A stretch of DNA of 36,377 bases from Phycisphaerales bacterium (lineage in GTDB: Bacteria; Planctomycetota; Phycisphaerae; Sedimentisphaerales; UBA12454): contig PLMU01000007.1 of assembly GCA_003142595.1 (NCBI GenBank), forward strand, positions 210,548-246,924, in the 5' to 3' direction. The notes under the pieces are model-generated. The model saw only the letters and a list, made by a program, of their open reading frames with translations. It did no database searches and was not told the origin of the DNA. Within the stretch, counting starts at the first letter, position 1. Each line of letters opens with the position of its first letter. Of this stretch, positions 7,337 to 14,619 are shown in pieces. The position numbers were made by a program, and so were the translations under genes.

Positions 7337-8539
7337 ATGTTAATAAAAATTATCCTAATCAGGCGGAACATCTTATTTGCGGTACTACTCTGCTTTGCCT
7401 GCCGCGGGCTGGCAGATACCTTCACTAATAAAAAAACGGGAGAACGGTTTAACGGTTATGCCGTGAAAACAACACAGACAGCAAAGATGGCGGTGCGAAG
7501 CACTGCGCGAGAAGGAATCAGGTATATTGAGCGGGCAGATTATGATATTGTTTATAATGCCGAGGGAAGACGAAACCAAATTTTCGTAATCGATATGAAT
7601 GAACCTTTGATGCTCGAATGCGAAACAGCGGCATTTGAGAAAGCCATTAAACTATCCGAGAATCAGGGGAATTTAGCGATAGTTATAAAGATTGACACTC
7701 CCGGAGGCAGGATTGACCTTATGAAGCGATACTGCACTGCTATTGCCGCGGTAGATATGACACCTGTCATCGCAGTAGTATGCGGAGGAAAAACCGGGGG
7801 AGCGTATTCGGCCGGCGCTATAATCGCGATGGGATGCGACAAGCTTTATATGGGAGAAAATACGGCAATCGGAGCCGCGACGCTTTTGGTAATAGACGCT
7901 AATGATGAGTTTAAAAGCGCCAAGGCCGCATACGGTGATGTGATAGGAGAAAAAGTCGATTCGGCTCATCGTGCGTATTGCGCAAGTGTTGCCGAACATG
8001 CCGGAAGAAGCGGATTACTCGCTCAGGCAATGATTAACAAAGAAATTGAAGTCATTGCCAGGAAAACCGAAAATGGCAAGTACGAAATTTTAGACGGCAG
8101 GGACATAAAGGACAGTAACACAAAAGATATAATAATTGTTAATCACAAAGGTTCCCTGCTGACATTGTCGGCGAAACAGGCGGTAGATATCGGCTTTGCT
8201 GACGGCCAGATAGACAGTTTTAATATTTGGAAGCAGAATGGCCCATTTACCCAGAGTAAATGGATTGTCTGCCAGGATATTCAAGCAGCGCACCGGCAAT
8301 ATTTGACTTATGACAGCCAATTCCAGACTGCATTGATGATTATTAAGCAGCTTAAAACCAAAATTCATATTACCCCCTCAAAGACAGAGATGCGTGATTA
8401 TTTCGGCGGAATAATCGAACAATATAGACTGATTATCGCTTTGAAAAAAAATTGCAACGATTTGCCGGTGGAAATGGATTCTCTTGTTTCAGAACTGGAC
8501 CAGTTTGTGATATTGTATAATAAATTGAGTAACCAATAA
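7337..8539 (+). CDS. Secreted/membrane serine protease of the ClpP-crotonase fold (NfeD/S49-like)
   Basis: 400 aa. An N-terminal hydrophobic signal (residues 7-24) is followed by a ClpP-class domain typical of NfeD/SppA proteases: IKIDTPGGRIDLMKRY, then GGKTGGAYSAGAIIAMGCDKLYM, whose Ser is the likely nucleophile, then TAIGAAT. The C-terminal OB-fold and membrane segments of full NfeD are absent; the last 150 residues are of unknown type. Such proteases cleave membrane or stomatin-like proteins, but no stomatin gene is adjacent. The frame runs back through the tRNA to 7244, so ATG 7337 (AGAGAG upstream) is used. It lies alone between the tRNA-Leu and a second copy of the tRNA tail, suggesting acquisition by insertion. 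Confidence 0.75.
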   Translation: MLIKIILIRRNILFAVLLCFACRGLADTFTNKKTGERFNGYAVKTTQTAKMAVRSTAREGIRYIERADYDIVYNAEGRRNQIFVIDMNEPLMLECETAAFEKAIKLSENQGNLAIVIKIDTPGGRIDLMKRYCTAIAAVDMTPVIAVVCGGKTGGAYSAGAIIAMGCDKLYMGENTAIGAATLLVIDANDEFKSAKAAYGDVIGEKVDSAHRAYCASVAEHAGRSGLLAQAMINKEIEVIARKTENGKYEILDGRDIKDSNTKDIIIVNHKGSLLTLSAKQAVDIGFADGQIDSFNIWKQNGPFTQSKWIVCQDIQAAHRQYLTYDSQFQTALMIIKQLKTKIHITPSKTEMRDYFGGIIEQYRLIIALKKNCNDLPVEMDSLVSELDQFVILYNKLSNQ

Positions 8540-8540
8540 C

Positions 8541-8592
8541 AGGCACGCGTCGGGCTTAACACCCGGTGTTTGTTAAATTCCCACCTTCGGCA
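8541..8592 (+). pseudogene. Degenerate tRNA-Leu remnant
   Basis: The segment GGCACGCG, a TCGGG/CCCGG stem around loop CTTAACA (where the anticodon would be TAA, Leu), and a T-arm/acceptor 3' half ending AATTCCCACCTTCGGCA align in order with the intact tRNA-Leu at 7238-7321. The 27-nt T-arm plus 3' end matches 24 of 27. The 5' acceptor strand and most of the long variable arm are missing. It begins directly after the protease stop codon and could not fold as a functional tRNA. Confidence 0.6.
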
Positions 8593-8624
8593 ATTCGCTT
8601 ATGGCGCTGAACAGGATGGAAAAT

Positions 8625-9170
8625 ATGAACTTTTTAGAATTGGCAAATAAAAGATACAGCGTAAGAAATTACAACCAAACCCCTGTCCCTCGTGAAAAAA
8701 TTGCCAGGTGTATTGAGGCTGCCAGACTTGCTCCATCTGCCTGCAACTCTCAGCCATGGAAATTTATCGTAGTGGATGAACCCGGACTTAAGACTGATGC
8801 TGCCAGTGCTACCTTTGGAGGCATATTAGACGTTAATCATTTTGCATTTAAAGCTCCCGTTTTAATTTTAATCGTTTCTCAGCGTCAAAAATTACTCGCA
8901 AAGATTGGAAGCGTAGTCAAAAGAAAAAACTTCAGTCTTATGGATATAGGTATCGCGGCAGAGCATTTCTGTCTACAGGCCGCGGAGGAAGGTTTGGGAA
9001 CCTGTATACTTGGCTGGTTCAACGAGAAAAAAGTTAAGAAAATGCTCGACATTCCAAAAAACATAAGATTAGAGCTTATAATTTCTGCTGGTTTGTCCGC
9101 CGATGAAAAAATTCCGGATAAAATACGAAAAAGCCCGGAAGAAATCACATCTTACAATAAATATTTATAA
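8625..9170 (+). CDS. Nitroreductase family protein
   Basis: FMN-dependent oxidoreductase of the nitroreductase fold, 181 aa. The N-terminal RYSVRNYNQTPVP box and ARLAPSACNSQPWKFIVV are the FMN phosphate and isoalloxazine binding segments; the central DIGIAAEHFCLQAAEEGLGTCILGWF helix and loop are typical. It is a short-form member near the family's lower length limit, and its substrate cannot be predicted. ATG 8625 is chosen because AGGATGG precedes it and homology starts at MNFLELANKR; in-frame ATGs at 8601 and 8616 are less likely. It is enclosed between the second and third tRNA-tail repeats. Confidence 0.88.
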   Translation: MNFLELANKRYSVRNYNQTPVPREKIARCIEAARLAPSACNSQPWKFIVVDEPGLKTDAASATFGGILDVNHFAFKAPVLILIVSQRQKLLAKIGSVVKRKNFSLMDIGIAAEHFCLQAAEEGLGTCILGWFNEKKVKKMLDIPKNIRLELIISAGLSADEKIPDKIRKSPEEITSYNKYL

Positions 9171-9199
9171 CAATGTGAATTCCCACCTTCGGCATTTTG

Positions 9200-10078
9200 T
9201 TATGGTGTAGAACCTGAATTAGATTCTCCCCTGCCTCTTGGCAAATAATACCTCGGCTGGTATCTATACCCTCGCCATATATCGTCGAGCTCGGTTTCAA
9301 ATTTCAGCAACCGCTGCTGGAGAAGTTGAATCGCCAATTCGTCGCCCGTTATCTTATTACGGAGATCATTATAATCTCCGATTGCCGCGTTATTATTCGC
9401 AAGTTCCTGCCGGATAGCTGTGATATCATCCGAATTTGCGTTTATCTGTTCCTCGATTTTTTGCAGCCGAGCATCGAGCGTTGACAGCACTTCCAGTTTT
9501 CTCAAATCCGCACGGGTTTTAGCCTGCCCGGCCCATTTCTCCATATCCTTTTCTATCTCGTCTATTTTTTCGTCGAGTTCCGTAACGAGCTTATGGTCTG
9601 CCCCGACGGCTTCTTCAGCAATTGTTCTGGCCTGTTGGTAGCATCGTATCGCCTGCATATATTCGTCGGGGTCATCCTGAAAATCCCAGACTTTCTGCAG
9701 AAAATATTTACCCGTATCTCTCCAGTAATCCAGTTCGGAAACAGTTTTGTATATAATCGAATTTTTGTCTATGCCGGTTTTGAAATATGTCGAAAGCACT
9801 ATCCTGCTTCCTCTTATCTCATTGATTTCAATCTGATATGGGTCTTCGCTCACAAGTTTGCCGTTAATTCTCTGTCCCCCTGTAAGATTAAACGAGATAA
9901 GCTGGACTTTTTCAATAGGCTTCCTTCGCACCGACAATGTGTTGGAATCCTGAATGTGTTTCTTTATCTCCTCTGCCCCCCCGGCCATATTGGCAAGCAA
10001 TACCGTCAAAAGAAAAAACAATCCCGATGCTCCAAACGCGGGTTTAACACGCATACAGTTCTTATTTGTGTCAGCCAT
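9200..10078 (-). CDS. Secreted coiled-coil protein of unknown function
   Basis: 292 aa. A hydrophobic stretch at about residues 17-34 ending in AGGAEE looks like a cleavable signal, so export is likely. Residues 55-115 form a beta-rich region (ISFNLTGGQRINGKLVSEDPYQIEI) that resembles the small SH3-like fold of proteins describing altered surface properties. The middle part has a helical segment similar to a TPR (DDPDEYMQAIRCYQQARTIAEEAV), and residues 165-270 are strongly heptad-like. The C-terminus is Arg/Gly/Ser-rich. No catalytic motif is seen. GGGAGG sits five bases before the ATG. I do not recognise the family; a lineage-specific envelope protein is the likeliest reading. Confidence 0.7.
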   Translation of the reverse strand: MADTNKNCMRVKPAFGASGLFFLLTVLLANMAGGAEEIKKHIQDSNTLSVRRKPIEKVQLISFNLTGGQRINGKLVSEDPYQIEINEIRGSRIVLSTYFKTGIDKNSIIYKTVSELDYWRDTGKYFLQKVWDFQDDPDEYMQAIRCYQQARTIAEEAVGADHKLVTELDEKIDEIEKDMEKWAGQAKTRADLRKLEVLSTLDARLQKIEEQINANSDDITAIRQELANNNAAIGDYNDLRNKITGDELAIQLLQQRLLKFETELDDIWRGYRYQPRYYLPRGRGESNSGSTP

Positions 10079-10121
10079 TTAAGCCTCCCTGTAATAAACC
10101 TTTTAAAACATATGAGGGTAT

Positions 10122-10150
10122 ATTATAGATTTGACACGAAGTGATTACAA
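10122..10150 (-). promoter_or_regulatory. Promoter of the secreted coiled-coil gene
   Basis: Minus strand: TTGTAA (-35, 10150-10145), a 17-bp spacer and a perfect TATAAT (-10, 10127-10122). The predicted leader is about 35 nt to the ATG at 10078. Confidence 0.6.
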
Positions 10151-10185
10151 GTTTCAATTCCGGCAAGTTTGCAGCACAAAAAACG

Positions 10186-10887
10186 TTATTCGCTCTTTTT
10201 TTGTTTGATTACGCCAAGTTCCACAAGCGCGTTAAAAGCGGCGTTTTGCTGAGCCTCTTTTTTGGTTGTGCCCCAGGCGCTCGGATAGTGTTTATTGTCT
10301 ATGACAACGGCACTTTCGAAGCACTTGTTATGGTCGGGTCCCTTTTCGTCGAGAATTTCATAGTTTACAGACCGGTTCAAATGCTGCTGAGTGTACTGCT
10401 GAAGAAGCGACTTATAATTTTCCTGATGCTCGGCCGCGTCGGCCTGTTTTATCAGCGGCCCAAATATCCGCAGGATAAAATCCTTTGCCGCATTAAAACC
10501 TCCATCGATATATATTGCCGCTATCAATGCTTCCAGCGTAGCCGCGGCGACAGAGCCTTTCAGAGACCTGCTTTTTTCCATTCCAGGCCCTACCACAAGC
10601 AGCCCGTCGATGTCCAGCTGATTGGCAAGCAGCGAGCAGGTCTTGCGCGAAACAAACTTGCTTTTTATCTTTGTCAGGTCTCCTTCGAGATAGCCGGGAA
10701 ATTTCTCAAAAAGAGCCTCGCAGATTACAAGTCCCAGCACCGAATCGCCGAGAAATTCGAGCCTTTCATTGCTGTCGAGTTTGCCGGTAGCGGCTGATGA
10801 ATGGGTAAGGGCTTTTTTCAAAATAGAATTGTCGGTAAATTTATATTGAAGTGATTCTTCAATTCGCTGTACAATTTGCTTATTCAT
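10186..10887 (-). CDS. rnc: Ribonuclease III
   Basis: Double-stranded RNA endonuclease for rRNA and mRNA processing, 233 aa. The RNase III domain (about 1-150) includes the signature NERLEFLGDSVL (E41, E44, D48) and E68 in LEGD; a double-stranded RNA binding domain spans about 156-226 (ending TKKEAQQNAAFNALVEL). The odd point is the second catalytic box: the usual ADxxEALIGAIYLD reads AATLEALIAAIYID, so the conserved Asp (E. coli D114) is Ala116, while the essential Glu is retained as E119. CAGGAA lies upstream of the ATG. It is 82 nt downstream of the STAS gene on the same strand. Confidence 0.95.
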   Translation of the reverse strand: MNKQIVQRIEESLQYKFTDNSILKKALTHSSAATGKLDSNERLEFLGDSVLGLVICEALFEKFPGYLEGDLTKIKSKFVSRKTCSLLANQLDIDGLLVVGPGMEKSRSLKGSVAAATLEALIAAIYIDGGFNAAKDFILRIFGPLIKQADAAEHQENYKSLLQQYTQQHLNRSVNYEILDEKGPDHNKCFESAVVIDNKHYPSAWGTTKKEAQQNAAFNALVELGVIKQKKSE

Positions 10888-10969
10888 AAATGATTCCTGT
10901 TATCACGCCGCGGCTTTTATCGCAGGGCATGATGTTAGCATTTTATGCCGATGTTGTCAACTGCGGTAC

Positions 10970-11305
10970 TTATTTGGTCAATTGCAGACCCGCGAGCGCG
11001 ACGAACCTGTCCTCGACAAATTCAAAGACCTTATCAAGCCCGGTAACCTCGAAAATCCCCCTGGTTTTCGGCTTTACGCCGCAAAGAACAAACTGCTGAT
11101 TCTGGTCATCAAGCACCTTCTGGAGTCTGAGCAATTGAGCAAGGCTTGAGGATGTTACGATATCGACCTCGGAAAAATCTATGACTATGCTGCAGTTTTT
11201 CCGCTGGCGAACTATATCCGTTACAACCTTAAGCTCTTCACAGAAATCGGGCTCCGGTGCTATATCAACCAATATCACATTTTCCGACCAATCCTGAATA
11301 CCCAT
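10970..11305 (-). CDS. STAS-domain protein (anti-sigma factor antagonist type)
   Basis: 111 aa, a single STAS domain. The beta strand and helix around DFSEVDIVTSSSLAQLLRLQKVL match the phosphorylatable Ser region of SpoIIAA/RsbV proteins (the usual DSSGL reads TSSSL), and LCGVKPKTRGIFEVTGLDKVFEF is the typical C-terminal half. Such proteins are switched by a serine kinase and phosphatase and control a partner by binding. No kinase or sigma gene is adjacent, so the pathway is unknown. The absence of Gly after the Ser pair is a modest deviation. AAAGGAGA precedes the ATG. Confidence 0.85.
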   Translation of the reverse strand: MGIQDWSENVILVDIAPEPDFCEELKVVTDIVRQRKNCSIVIDFSEVDIVTSSSLAQLLRLQKVLDDQNQQFVLCGVKPKTRGIFEVTGLDKVFEFVEDRFVALAGLQLTK

Positions 11306-11666
11306 TTTAAGTCTCCTTTATTCCGGGTTTCGTCATATCTGATTTATCGGCAGACAATAAGGTCAGATTAAGGAAAAACCCTATTAATATAATCGCTGTT
11401 TTTAGCTTAATTTGAGGCTATTTATGGGTCTCCAGGCAATTAATCGACCTGAGAATTGACAAATCCGAAATTAACAGTAGGCTTGTGTAGCTTCTTAAGC
11501 TTATTTAACGGCATTAGTTAAGCGTAATACTAGGCTCAGTTTAATATTTCCGATAATCCGTCGAAGCCGTAGCGGAGACCCCGACGCATCGGGGCGGGTA
11601 AAACCTTTTAAAGTAAGATGTTGCAATTTTGATCGCGGAAATTTATTACCCTTAAGGGTATAAAAT
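11306..11666. other. Intergenic region between divergent STAS gene and glycan operon
   Basis: 361 bp without a credible gene. It must contain the promoters of both flanking units, but I see no convincing -35/-10 pair for either; TTGACA at 11456 lacks a good -10. The right half carries the hairpin repeat at 11561-11598. Confidence 0.6.
11561..11598 (+). repeat. Dispersed hairpin repeat, copy 1
   Basis: A TCGAAGC...AGCGGAGACCCC box runs into a 6-bp hairpin, CCCCGA-CGCA-TCGGGG (11579-11594). The same box plus hairpin recurs at 24544-24573. Confidence 0.75.
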
Positions 11667-12296
11667 ATGTCAAAACATAATATTTTTGAAGATACTAAAA
11701 CCGCTCTTGTCGCAGTCGCTCATCCCGACGATGAGACTCTATGGTCGGGCGGCACAATCCTGTCGCATCCCGAAATCAATTGGACAATTTTGACTCTATG
11801 CCGAAAATCCGACCCTGACAGGGCGCCGAAGTTTTTTAAGGTTGCCAAACAACTCGGCGCAAAAGGTTTTATGGCTGACCTTGCCGATAGCCCAGACCAG
11901 AAACCTCTAAAACAAACAGACATACAAAAGACGATTTTAAGTGCGCTGTCCGAAAAGAGTTTTGATATAATCCTGACTCATAATCCCAAAGGCGAATATA
12001 CCCGCCACCTTCGGCACGAGGAAACTTCTCAGGCGGTTTTGGGGCTTTGGAATGATAGTAAATTAAAGGCAAAACAGCTTTTGGTTTTTGCTTATGAAGA
12101 CGGCGGCGGAAAATACGCCCCCAGGCCGGTTGAGAACGCGGATATTGTAATAAAACTGACAAAAAATGTATGGCAGAAGAAAAAAGATATTATAATCAGC
12201 AGTTATGGCTTTTCGCCAGACAGTTTTGAAGCGAAAGCGGTCTCTAAAATCGAAGCGTTCCGAATTATAGAAACATCAAAGGATATTGAAATATGA
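11667..12296 (+). CDS. PIG-L (LmbE-like) family deacetylase
   Basis: Zinc-dependent N-deacetylase fold that acts on N-acetylglucosamine-type sugars or related conjugates. 209 aa. The AHPDDE motif (H19, D21, D22; metal and base residues) is at the N-terminus, and GEYTRHLRHEE (around residues 110-120) gives the second histidine region. AAGGGTA precedes the ATG. It is the first gene of a plus-strand operon; its stop overlaps the glycosyltransferase start (12293-12296, ATGA). The context suggests it deacetylates a sugar built or modified by the two neighbouring glycosyltransferases, but the substrate is unknown. Confidence 0.9.
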   Translation: MSKHNIFEDTKTALVAVAHPDDETLWSGGTILSHPEINWTILTLCRKSDPDRAPKFFKVAKQLGAKGFMADLADSPDQKPLKQTDIQKTILSALSEKSFDIILTHNPKGEYTRHLRHEETSQAVLGLWNDSKLKAKQLLVFAYEDGGGKYAPRPVENADIVIKLTKNVWQKKKDIIISSYGFSPDSFEAKAVSKIEAFRIIETSKDIEI

Positions 12297-13435
12297 AAGT
12301 ACTCGTTCTCTATGATTATCCTCCGTCGCCGGGCGGGCTGGCAACACAAGGCAGTTTGCTTTACAAGGGCCTTAAGAAAATTGGCGTTGACGTTTACTCT
12401 GTAAATTCAGAATCGGCGCAGGAAAAGGAATGGTATTTTCACTGGTTCAAGCCGGACATCGCGGTAGGAATTGGGTATTGGGGACACACCCCCGACCTTG
12501 TCGTCCATCCGCGCTCGCACGGCATAACAGCCGTCCCGTGGCTTGTCGCCGACGGCTATCTTGCCAATTATAAGGAACTTCTCGAGGATTTGCCTTTAAT
12601 ACTCGTTACTTCAAAGTGGGTCAAAGATGTTTATGTCCGTGACGGCCTGAGCGGAAAAAATATTGAAATTCTGCCGGTCGGCTGCGATACGGATTCGTTT
12701 TGTCCGCGTGATAAAAATGACCCGAAGGTCGCCTGTATCCGCCATTCACTCGGCGTTGACGACAATCAGATTATGATACTCACCGCCGGCGGCGATGCCG
12801 CTTCGAAAGGCGCACAGGAAGTTATGCAGGCTTTGGCGACCATTGATAAAAAGGTCCCGGATTGGAAATATGTCTGCAAAGTCTGGCCGCAGCCGCGAAC
12901 AGAACAGCAGAACCTCCTGGATTTTCAGCTTGCGGCAAGTCTGGGCATCAAGGACAAAATTATTTACACAGTAAACAAAATTTCCAGAAACTTTATGCCT
13001 TATCTGCTTGCCTCGTGCGATATTTACGCCGCACCAAGCCGGCTTGAAGGTTTTGGAATGCTTCAGGTCGAAGCCAACGCCTGCGGAAAACCGGTCCTGG
13101 GAATAAATGGTATGGGGCTGCTGGATACGATGGTGCAAGGCCAAACTGCGTATCTGGCCGATATTGGCAAGGAAATTGTTCTCAAAGAAACAATTCTCGG
13201 CAGAGAATCAGGCTATGAACCCAATACTAAAATAGTTTTTAAACAGCCGCGGGTCGTGGACTATCGCGCAAGTGTTCCCGACATCGCAAAATATCTGCTG
13301 GAGCTTATGAACAATCCGAAACTTTGCAGGACTATGGGCGAAAACGGCAGAAAAAGAGCCGTGGAAAATTTCGATTACAGAGTCGTAGCGAAAAAATTTG
13401 TGAACATTATCTCCAAAAGACTTGGAATTAAATAA
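12293..13435 (+). CDS. Glycosyltransferase, GT4-like (GT-B fold)
   Basis: 380 aa retaining glycosyltransferase of the GT-B fold. The N-terminal domain starts MKVLVLYDYPPSPGG with the Gly-rich acceptor loop; the C-terminal donor domain has the EX7E motif in RLEGFGMLQVEANACGKPVLG and ends in a Glycos_transf_1-type helix (ENFDYRVVAKKFVNII). It has no membrane segment, so it is cytosolic or peripheral. The ATGA overlap with the deacetylase and one-base overlap with the next gene show tight coupling. Donor and acceptor cannot be read from the sequence. Confidence 0.92.
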   Translation: MKVLVLYDYPPSPGGLATQGSLLYKGLKKIGVDVYSVNSESAQEKEWYFHWFKPDIAVGIGYWGHTPDLVVHPRSHGITAVPWLVADGYLANYKELLEDLPLILVTSKWVKDVYVRDGLSGKNIEILPVGCDTDSFCPRDKNDPKVACIRHSLGVDDNQIMILTAGGDAASKGAQEVMQALATIDKKVPDWKYVCKVWPQPRTEQQNLLDFQLAASLGIKDKIIYTVNKISRNFMPYLLASCDIYAAPSRLEGFGMLQVEANACGKPVLGINGMGLLDTMVQGQTAYLADIGKEIVLKETILGRESGYEPNTKIVFKQPRVVDYRASVPDIAKYLLELMNNPKLCRTMGENGRKRAVENFDYRVVAKKFVNIISKRLGIK

Positions 13436-14619
13436 TGGATAAAAAAGATAAAAAGCTGGTATCCGCAGCCAGGGCAACGGCAATAAAAGTTCTGCTGCAC
13501 AACAATCGCGGTCCATATCACGACCTGCCTCGCGCCGCCGGCTGGGGCTATCCTGAGCCTTATACACGCGATATGATGATTTCTTCGCTTGGAGTGCTTG
13601 TATCAGGCGAAGCAAAACTTTTAAAAACCTTAAAACACGTCCTTGAAACTCTCGCATCCAATCAAACACGGCTTGGCCATATTCCATCGCTTGTTCACGA
13701 CAAGCAGGACCGCGGCTCAAGCGATGCGACTCCGCTGTTTCTTATGGGTGTCGGTTTATACCGCAAGGCGACCGGCGAGAAAAAATTTCTCGAAGATGCG
13801 GTTAGTAAATCTCTGACGTGGATGGAATATCAGAGTCCGTCCGACCGCGTAATGGTCGCGCAGCTTCCGACAAGCGACTGGCGCGATGAGCAATGGGTGC
13901 TCGGCTACGGTCTTTTTGTCAATACGATTGTTTATACTTATCTTCGGCTTTTCGGTTTTAAGAAAAAAGCAAGCGAACTTCATGAGGCGATGGGCCGCTT
14001 TGCTGTTATAGCAGAACATCAGCAGCGGCACGTCCACGAAGGTCTTGTCCTGAAATACAAACCATATTATGCGCTGTGGTCGTATAAAGTTCACAGAAGC
14101 GAACGGTTCGACTTACTGGGCAATAGTATTGCGATTCTGACCGGAATAGCTTCTAAAACAAAAGCAAAAGAAATTGTCGTCTGGATTGAAACCGAATGTC
14201 AAAACCTCAGGAAAAATAAAGACCTCGCCGTAGATTTGCCGCCGTGCTTTTTCCCATATATTCAACAGGGCAACCCCGATTGGATGAGCCGATATGAGAA
14301 ATACAACAGGCCGGGCGAATACCACAATGGCGGAATCTGGCCTTTTACCTGCGGTTTTTATATCGCTGCGCTTGTGGCGGCAGGCCAATACAAACTTGCA
14401 GAAAAAAAACTTATCGCACTTACGCATCTTATCCGCCAGACCAGGAAAGCAAAAGTAGATTTCGGTTTTAACGAATGGCACAAGGCACAGGACGGAAAAC
14501 CCTGCGGCCAGGATTGGCAAACATGGTCGGCCGCGATGTATCTTTACGCCGCTTGTTGTGTCGAAAAAAGAAAGACTCCATTTTTTGATGATATTAGAGG
14601 GAAAAATTATGCCGTATAA
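13435..14619 (+). CDS. GH100-like (alpha/alpha)6 glycosidase, alkaline/neutral invertase type
   Basis: 394 aa. It has the six-hairpin toroid repeats of GH100 and related families: PYTRDMMISSLG, RGSSDATPLFLMGVG (the likely acidic catalytic region), DWRDEQWVLGYGLF, GEYHNGGIWPFTCGFYIAAL, and FGFNEWHKAQDGKPCGQDWQTWSAAMYLYA at the C-terminus. There is no signal peptide, so the enzyme acts in the cytoplasm. Plant and cyanobacterial GH100 enzymes hydrolyse sucrose, but here it lies between two glycosyltransferases with no sucrose synthase or phosphatase, so its substrate may be the operon's own product. Its stop overlaps the next start by 11 nt. The family call is confident at fold level and tentative for substrate. 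Confidence 0.8.
   Translation: MDKKDKKLVSAARATAIKVLLHNNRGPYHDLPRAAGWGYPEPYTRDMMISSLGVLVSGEAKLLKTLKHVLETLASNQTRLGHIPSLVHDKQDRGSSDATPLFLMGVGLYRKATGEKKFLEDAVSKSLTWMEYQSPSDRVMVAQLPTSDWRDEQWVLGYGLFVNTIVYTYLRLFGFKKKASELHEAMGRFAVIAEHQQRHVHEGLVLKYKPYYALWSYKVHRSERFDLLGNSIAILTGIASKTKAKEIVVWIETECQNLRKNKDLAVDLPPCFFPYIQQGNPDWMSRYEKYNRPGEYHNGGIWPFTCGFYIAALVAAGQYKLAEKKLIALTHLIRQTRKAKVDFGFNEWHKAQDGKPCGQDWQTWSAAMYLYAACCVEKRKTPFFDDIRGKNYAV

Larger units (their letters stand above)
7305..9194 (+). repeat. Three copies of the tRNA-Leu 3' end (att-like direct repeats)
   Basis: The 17-mer AATTCCCACCTTCGGCA occurs at 7305-7321 (inside the tRNA), 8576-8592 and 9178-9194. The copies separate two single-gene modules. 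Duplication of a tRNA 3' end around inserted genes is the footprint of site-specific integration into tRNA genes; no integrase remains in the window. Confidence 0.75.

Noticed and set aside
10141-10797. 218-codon plus-strand frame opposite rnc
   Set aside because: Antisense shadow of RNase III, which has clear motifs on the minus strand.
12004-12015. CCACCTTCGGCA, 12 bases shared with the tRNA-Leu tail, inside the PIG-L gene
   Set aside because: It is within a conserved coding segment (histidine region) and the match stops at 12 bases, so chance is likely.
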